Assembly: GCA_015487645.1 (NCBI GenBank)
Contig: WFPH01000123.1
Span: 1-8,885 of the forward strand
Length of the DNA: 8,885 bases
Direction: 5' to 3'
Origin: Thermosulfurimonas sp.
Lineage (GTDB): Bacteria > Desulfobacterota > Thermodesulfobacteria > Thermodesulfobacteriales > Thermodesulfobacteriaceae
The notes below the pieces were generated by a model that did no database searches, had not been told where the DNA came from, and saw nothing but the letters and a program-made list of their open reading frames with translations. Of the stretch, positions 5,286-8,885 are shown piece by piece; the stretch's first letter is position 1; every line of letters begins with the position of its first letter. Position numbers and translations under genes: made by a program.

Positions 5286-5938
5286 AACCCGGGCTACTTT
5301 TTGATCTCGATGGGGTCATTCTGGACAGTATGCCCTGGCACGTAAAGGCCTGGCAGGAGGCCTTCAGTGCGCTAGGACTTGAGGTACCGGAAGAGGCCAT
5401 CTACCTCCACGAAGGGGCCATCGAGTTAGAGACGGCCCGCAAGATCTTCGAAGACCAAGGCGTGGAGCCCACTCCGGAATTCTTCCGGGAAGCTTTCCGG
5501 CTCCAGAAAAGAATCTTTACCGAAAAATACCGTCACCAGGTAAGACCCTTTCCGGGAGTGGATGAGCATTTAAGGGAACTCAAGCGTGAAGGCCGACGTC
5601 TGGCTTTGGTCACCAGTTCTCACCGGGAAATCCTAGAAGAGGTCCTTCCTCGAAGCCTTGAGACTCTTTTTGACCTCATCGTCACCGGTGATCGGGTGCC
5701 CCGGAGAAAACCCCATCCGGATCCTTACCTTGCCGGGCTCTCAGGCCTTGGGCTTACCCGGGAAGAGGCCCTGGCCGTAGAAAACGCTCCGGCGGGCATT
5801 CGTTCAGCCAAATCCGCCGGTCTCTTTTGTATCGCCATTACTACCACCCTTCCCCCGAAATATCTAAAAGAGGCTGATCTGGTAGTGGAAAACCACCTGA
5901 GGCTTTTCGGTGTCCTTCGAAATGGCCGAGACTTTTGA
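5282..5938 (+). CDS. HAD-superfamily phosphatase (beta-phosphoglucomutase-like, subfamily IA)
   Basis: This is a 218-residue cytoplasmic hydrolase. Motif I is DLDGVILDS (8-16), with nucleophile D8 and acid/base D10. A helical cap follows (about 17-85). Motif II is LVTSS (109-113), motif III is K143 in RRKPHPDPYL, and motif IV reads VENAPAG (166-172). Asparagine takes the place of the second acidic residue in the more usual ED(S/A)PAG, though E167 remains to help bind Mg2+. The family dephosphorylates small phosphorylated metabolites or isomerises hexose phosphates. The cap sequence does not allow me to name a substrate, and the usual beta-PGM substrate-loop signature is not clear. ATG at 5282 overlaps yggU in an ATGA. 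The end overlaps the methyltransferase gene by 29 bases. Confidence 0.88.
   Translation: MKPGLLFDLDGVILDSMPWHVKAWQEAFSALGLEVPEEAIYLHEGAIELETARKIFEDQGVEPTPEFFREAFRLQKRIFTEKYRHQVRPFPGVDEHLRELKREGRRLALVTSSHREILEEVLPRSLETLFDLIVTGDRVPRRKPHPDPYLAGLSGLGLTREEALAVENAPAGIRSAKSAGLFCIAITTTLPPKYLKEADLVVENHLRLFGVLRNGRDF
5899..5902 (+). promoter_or_regulatory. Ribosome-binding site favouring the GTG start of the methyltransferase
   Basis: GAGG lies seven bases before GTG at 5910. The competing in-frame ATG at 5922 has no purine-rich site at a suitable distance. The site is short, so the choice remains open. Confidence 0.4.
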
Positions 5939-6851
5939 GCTTGCCGACCGATATTTCGAGCGTTATCAGGAAATCATCCCTGGCTATGAGAAATTCTTGG
6001 CCTCGCTGGCCGAGCCCCTCCCCCTCTATTTTCGTCTGAACACCCTCAAGCTCAAGGACCCCGAGTCGGTATTGCGAGGCCTTCGCCGCCAGGGCTTTGA
6101 GGTTGAACCGGTAGAGAGGGTGCCCTGGTTCTTCAGAGTAGAACCCCGCGAGGCTTCCCTGGGGAACACCGAAGAGTACTACTTGGGACTGATTTATCCT
6201 ATGACCCTTTCGAGTTCCCTTCCGGTTTACGCCCTAGAGCCCAAGCCCGGAGAGCTTATCCTGGATCTCTGCGCCGCGCCGGGGAGCAAGACCACCCAGA
6301 TCGCCCAGGTTACCGAGGATCGGGCCGTGATCGTGGCCAATGACCGCCGCCTGGATCGGATTACCGCCCTGGTGGCCAATCTCAGGCGCCTGGGCGTGGC
6401 CTGTGCGGTGACCACAGTCTACCGCGGAGAGCAGTTCCCTATGGAAGTGAGTTTTGACAAAGTTCTGGTGGACGCCCCGTGCTCAGGAGAAGGACGATAC
6501 CGCAAGGGCTACGAAGGCGAACTCCTTTATCAAAAGGAAGGACGGACCAACCTTTCGGGGATCCAGAAAGGTCTTCTGGTGCGGGCTTACGATCTCTTGA
6601 AACCCGGAGGCCTTCTGGTTTATTCCACCTGCACCATTAATCCCGAAGAAAACGAAGCCGTGGTGGATTATCTCCTCCGCAAGCGTCAGGCTGAACTTCT
6701 TTCATGGGAGGCCCCTCTGCCCTCGCATCCCGGCCTTACGGAGTGGCAGGGTCGGCCTTTCCATCCGGACCTGAAGAAGGCCAAAAGGTTTTATGCCCAC
6801 GAGATCGAGGCCGTGGGCTTCTTCGTGGCCAAGCTTCGGAGAACGGTATGA
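5910..6851 (+). CDS. NOL1/NOP2/Sun (RsmF-like) RNA m5C methyltransferase, catalytic part only
   Basis: This 313-residue SAM-dependent enzyme should methylate C5 of cytosine in rRNA or tRNA. An N-terminal FERYQEIIPGYEKFLASL (16-33) and PLYFRLNTLK (38-47) form the family's leader domain. Motif I is LDLCAAPGSKTTQ (118-130), which binds SAM. DKVLVDAPCSGEG (183-195) holds C191, and VYSTCTINPEENE (237-249) holds C241; these are the two cysteines that act in product release and covalent catalysis. E. coli RsmF is about 480 residues and carries a C-terminal PUA-like region. That region is missing here, but the next gene resembles it. I kept GTG at 5910 (GAGG upstream); ATG at 5922 is the alternative and shortens the protein by four residues. 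It ends in an ATGA overlap with the next gene. Family and chemistry are firm; the target base is unknown. Confidence 0.92.
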   Translation: MSFEMAETFELADRYFERYQEIIPGYEKFLASLAEPLPLYFRLNTLKLKDPESVLRGLRRQGFEVEPVERVPWFFRVEPREASLGNTEEYYLGLIYPMTLSSSLPVYALEPKPGELILDLCAAPGSKTTQIAQVTEDRAVIVANDRRLDRITALVANLRRLGVACAVTTVYRGEQFPMEVSFDKVLVDAPCSGEGRYRKGYEGELLYQKEGRTNLSGIQKGLLVRAYDLLKPGGLLVYSTCTINPEENEAVVDYLLRKRQAELLSWEAPLPSHPGLTEWQGRPFHPDLKKAKRFYAHEIEAVGFFVAKLRRTV

Positions 6852-7318
6852 GCCGCAAGAACCGTAAAAAGATGGACCCCCGGGCCACCTGGCCCCAACC
6901 TGTTTCCCTAGAGGAGCGCGCCCGGATATTGCAATTCCTTGAAGAACGATTTGGCTTCTCGCCCGAAATATTTGAGCCTTACGAGTTTCTGGCTACCTCC
7001 AAGAATTACTGGCTTTTCGTACGCACCCCTTATCTCGGAGATCTCGAAAAAATAAAAGTCCAGACCGCCGGGTTGCTCTTTCTCCGAAAAGTCTCCGGTT
7101 ACCTGAAACCCACCACCGCGGCCCTCCAGAGGTTTGGGCGGTATGCCACCAAAAACCTTCTGGAGTTGGATCGTCTTACCCTTGACCGTTTGCGTCTGGA
7201 AAAGAAGATTCCCATAGAGCTGGAGATCGAACCCGGTTATGTGATCCTAAAATGCGAGGGACAGATCTGGGGCTGTGCCCTTTATCTTCCCGGCAAACTG
7301 ATCTCTTATCTTCCTTGA
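6848..7318 (+). CDS. PUA-like RNA-binding protein resembling the C-terminal domain of RsmF
   Basis: This is a 156-residue protein of basic N-terminus and globular body. Residues 20-75 (LEERARILQFLEERFGFSPE, then YWLFVRT) and 75-156 resemble the RsmF C-terminal/PUA-like region: GYLKPTTAALQRFGRYATKN (84-103) and LELDR, then GYVILKCEGQIWGCALY (130-146) and a final GKLISYLP. Related domains in NIP7 and RsmF position RNA for a catalytic partner. It has no catalytic motif of its own. The start ATG at 6848 is chosen because it lies in an ATGA overlap with the methyltransferase stop, five bases after GGAGA. An in-frame ATG at 6704 exists but would overlap the methyltransferase by about 150 bases with a non-conserved extension. 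I infer that it works as a separate subunit of the upstream enzyme. Confidence 0.78.
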   Translation: MSRKNRKKMDPRATWPQPVSLEERARILQFLEERFGFSPEIFEPYEFLATSKNYWLFVRTPYLGDLEKIKVQTAGLLFLRKVSGYLKPTTAALQRFGRYATKNLLELDRLTLDRLRLEKKIPIELEIEPGYVILKCEGQIWGCALYLPGKLISYLP

Positions 7319-7342
7319 CCTTGGCCTTTTCCGGTTTAAAAT
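7315..7342 (+). promoter_or_regulatory. Sigma-70-like promoter for tatA-resB
   Basis: TTGACC (7315-7320) and TAAAAT (7337-7342) are separated by 16 bases, each with five of six consensus bases. The -35 box overlaps the TGA stop of the preceding gene. Predicted start is near 7349, giving a leader of about 20 bases that contains the GGAGG of tatA (7361-7365). A small GCCT-AGAA-AGGC hairpin (7343-7354) lies at the start point. Confidence 0.55.
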
Positions 7343-7370
7343 GCCTAGAAAGGCTCGGATGGAGGCTTAA

Positions 7371-7547
7371 ATGTTCGGTATTGGTCTTCCAGAATTACTT
7401 CTCATTGTATTAATCATTGTTCTCATCTTTGGAGCTTCCCGCCTTCCGGAACTGGGGCGCGGCCTCGGAGAAGGCATACGGAACTTCAAGAAGTCTTTGA
7501 AAGAGGACCACGAAGAAAAGGGAGCTCAAAATGAAGAAATTAGTTGA
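7371..7547 (+). CDS. tatA: Sec-independent protein translocase subunit TatA
   Basis: This is a complete 58-residue protein. It begins MFGIGLPELLLIVLIIVLIFG, a short periplasmic N-terminus with Glu8 and one transmembrane helix (about 6-20). The hinge FGASRLPELGRGLGEGI (20-36) and an amphipathic helix IRNFKKSLKE (36-45) with a charged tail follow. All are TatA hallmarks (FG-x3-LPELG-x-GLG). TatB would normally have a longer C-terminus. TatA oligomers form the pore that lets folded, often cofactor-bearing, proteins cross the inner membrane together with TatC, which is not in the window. GGAGG lies five bases before the ATG and a promoter lies just upstream. The stop lies 17 bases inside resB, so the two are probably co-translated. 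The pairing suggests a unit for periplasmic electron-transfer protein export and maturation. Confidence 0.92.
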   Translation: MFGIGLPELLLIVLIIVLIFGASRLPELGRGLGEGIRNFKKSLKEDHEEKGAQNEEIS

Positions 7548-8811
7548 TACCTTGGCTTCTCTGCGCCTGGCCATCTTCCTTTTTCTGGCCCTGGCCGCTA
7601 CTTCCATCCTGGGAACTCTGATTCCCCAGGGACGGGATCCGGGGTTTTACCTCGCAAAGTACGGAGCCTTTTGGGGAAAACTTATCAATCTTTTTTCCCT
7701 TTACGATGCTTACCATTCCTGGTGGTATGTAGCCCTGTTAAGTCTCTTCTTAGCTAATCTGATCTTCTGCTCGGTAAAGCGCTTTCCGGTTTCCCTTAAA
7801 CTTTTTCGGAGGGATCCTTTCTCCATCGATCCCCGGAAAATGCCTTTGGCCCGCGAAATGAGCCTTGAGGTCTCCCCAGAAGAAATCAAAGCCCGGCTCA
7901 AGGATTTCCATTTCAAGCCCCTTAAGGAGGGAGAGCTAGGAGTCAAAGATCGTTATCGCTGGAGCTATTTTGCGGTCTACTTCGTTCACGGCTCGATTCT
8001 GATCATTGTTTTAGGAGCCCTTATCGGGGCCGTTTGGGGTTACCGAGGTTCCATGAGCATCCTCGAGGGCGAAACCAGTAACAAGGTCTTCCCTTTCCGG
8101 CGTCATCAGGGTTTCATTACTCTGCCCTTCCAGATTAAGCTGGAAAAGTTCGAGATCGATTTTTACCCCAACGGGGCCCCAAAGGACTATCGCTCGTACG
8201 TAAAAATCCTGGATGGGCAGAAGAGCCTTGATTACGTCATTCGAGTCAATCATCCCCTGGAGTACCGTGGCATAAAATTTTATCAGGCCTCTTATCAAGA
8301 ATACGCCGCCTTAAGAATCAAAGCCGAAGTCTCCGGAAAACATAAGGAAATCCTGGTAAAACCTTTCCAGGATGGTCAGTGGCCGGAAGAGGAGCTCTCT
8401 ATCGGCCTGATCCGTTATGCCCGGGCCCATGGGTTTCGCATGGCCCAGGTATGGGTCTCCAAAGGTGATCATGAGCCCCGGATGCTTTGGCTCATTGAAG
8501 GACACCGGCAAACCCTTTCCTTTTCCCCGGAAAAAATTTCCCTTACTTTAGTGGAAACTAGACCCCTTTTTATGAGCGGCCTGCAGGTAAGAAAGGACCC
8601 CGGGGCAATCCTGGTCTATGCGGGCTGTGCACTGATGATTCTGGGAGTGTTTGTAACGTTCTTCTTCACTCATCGCAGGCTTTGGATTTATCTCGTTCCC
8701 CAAGGAAATAAAACTCGAATTATCGCGGGAGGCTATAGCAAGCGGTATCGTGAGGATCTTCAAAAAGAAATAGAGCTCCTCTTGACGGATCTTAAAAGCC
8801 GGTTAACTTAA
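7531..8811 (+). CDS. resB: Cytochrome c biogenesis protein ResB (Ccs1), System II
   Basis: This 426-residue inner-membrane protein has four predicted helices: 8-31 (LASLRLAIFLFL, then LGTLIPQ), 64-82, 147-169 and 359-380. A large periplasmic domain lies between helices 3 and 4. Family marks are the SLRLAIFLF start, the histidine in helix 3 (H153 in VHGS), VNHPLEYRGIKFYQASY (239-255), and THRRLW (380-385) with H381 just after the last helix. ResB/Ccs1 works with ResC/CcsA to carry haem and reduced apocytochrome to the outer face and form the thioether bonds of c-type cytochromes. The partner gene, commonly the next one, is absent in the 74 bases that follow. GGGAG (7520-7524) is six bases ahead of the ATG, inside tatA. 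Length and domain order are normal. Confidence 0.93.
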   Translation: MKKLVDTLASLRLAIFLFLALAATSILGTLIPQGRDPGFYLAKYGAFWGKLINLFSLYDAYHSWWYVALLSLFLANLIFCSVKRFPVSLKLFRRDPFSIDPRKMPLAREMSLEVSPEEIKARLKDFHFKPLKEGELGVKDRYRWSYFAVYFVHGSILIIVLGALIGAVWGYRGSMSILEGETSNKVFPFRRHQGFITLPFQIKLEKFEIDFYPNGAPKDYRSYVKILDGQKSLDYVIRVNHPLEYRGIKFYQASYQEYAALRIKAEVSGKHKEILVKPFQDGQWPEEELSIGLIRYARAHGFRMAQVWVSKGDHEPRMLWLIEGHRQTLSFSPEKISLTLVETRPLFMSGLQVRKDPGAILVYAGCALMILGVFVTFFFTHRRLWIYLVPQGNKTRIIAGGYSKRYREDLQKEIELLLTDLKSRLT

Positions 8812-8883
8812 GAGCGGCTCCTCGAGGGAAGCCCCCCTCATCGTCTCTACCCTCAGACGATACCCACCTCCACCCCCCTTAAC
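8803..8883 (-). CDS. Possible 3' end of a converging gene (partial, uncertain)
   Basis: On the minus strand one frame is open from the window edge to TAA at 8803-8805 for 26 codons, ending GYRLRVETMRGASLEEPLLS after a glycine run. The composition looks protein-like, and the stop would sit nine bases inside the end of resB, a common convergent arrangement. Twenty-six codons are too few to be sure, and plus-strand frames here are also largely open. I recognise no family. Confidence 0.22.
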   Translation of the reverse strand, partial: VKGGGGGYRLRVETMRGASLEEPLLS

Positions 8884-8885
8884 CC
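8812..8885 (+). other. C-rich, G-poor tail after resB with a small hairpin
   Basis: From about 8830 to the window end over half of the bases are C and only four are G. A 7-base stem (ATCGTCT at 8840-8846, AGACGAT at 8855-8861) with an 8-base loop stands in the middle, and no T-run follows it on either strand. C-rich, G-poor RNA after a stop codon is the usual look of a Rho loading site, so a Rho-dependent terminator is possible. It could instead be the antisense of a converging gene. Confidence 0.4.

Noticed and set aside
6704..6847. An upstream ATG extending the PUA-like protein by 48 residues
   Set aside because: The extension is read in a second frame of the methyltransferase's C-terminal domain and is not domain-like. 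The ATG at 6848 has a ribosome-binding site and an ATGA overlap.
8840..8861. Hairpin after resB as an intrinsic terminator
   Set aside because: The 7-base stem is followed by ACCCACC on the plus strand and by a G/A-rich stretch on the minus strand. There is no T-run, so it is not a standard intrinsic terminator.
1..8885. CRISPR arrays, tRNA or rRNA genes, riboswitches, toxin-antitoxin or phage-defence genes
   Set aside because: I saw no regularly spaced repeats, no tRNA-like cloverleaf, no rRNA-like sequence, and no defence-type domains. Apart from 73-499 and the last 74 bases, the window is almost fully occupied by recognisable genes.

Overview
The window looks like chromosomal DNA from a moderately GC-rich, probably thermophilic, anaerobic bacterium of the Thermodesulfobacteriota / deep 'delta' type. 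This rests on style and gene content (a DivIVA/YggT pair in a Gram-negative-like background, a MoeA-like protein with a cysteine tail, System II cytochrome c maturation, a short split rRNA methyltransferase). It is an inference, not a taxonomic proof.

Left edge (1-499): a small insertion-sequence graveyard. Bases 1-151 are the end of an IS3-family element, with the first 24 codons of its orfA on the minus strand. After about 160 non-coding bases comes the truncated 5' end of a second, IS481-like transposase (an 11-codon stub at 412-447 with an intact ribosome-binding site). No host gene is visible here.

Middle (500-7318): nine plus-strand genes, very tightly packed. A CLC-type chloride transporter with a C-terminal CBS pair is followed, after 33 bases, by a PhoH-family ATPase. 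A run of overlapping or abutting genes follows: a MoeA-like molybdopterin-binding protein, YggT, DivIVA, YggU (DUF167), a HAD phosphatase, an m5C RNA methyltransferase, and a small protein resembling the PUA-like C-terminal domain of RsmF. Junctions from phoH onward are 11-base, 0-base, 4-base, 74-base, 4-base, 29-base and 4-base contacts, so translational coupling and one transcript are likely. By theme this is a housekeeping operon for RNA/ribosome maturation and cell envelope or division. The last two genes appear to be one RsmF-like enzyme split in two.

Right part (7315-8885): a good sigma-70-like promoter overlaps the stop codon of the PUA-like gene and drives tatA (58 codons) and resB, which overlap by 17 bases. 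This is an export and cytochrome c maturation unit. The resB partner ccsA/resC is not in the window. The last 74 bases are very C-rich and G-poor with a small hairpin, and they could be a Rho-type terminator or the 3' end of a converging gene.

I found no wholly new system. The best leads are the CLC protein that lacks the 'proton glutamate', the split RsmF-type methyltransferase, the MoeA-like protein with a four-cysteine tail fixed in a phoH-yggT-divIVA operon, the 74-base divIVA/yggU overprint, and a possible readthrough-sensing inverted repeat at the IS3 end.
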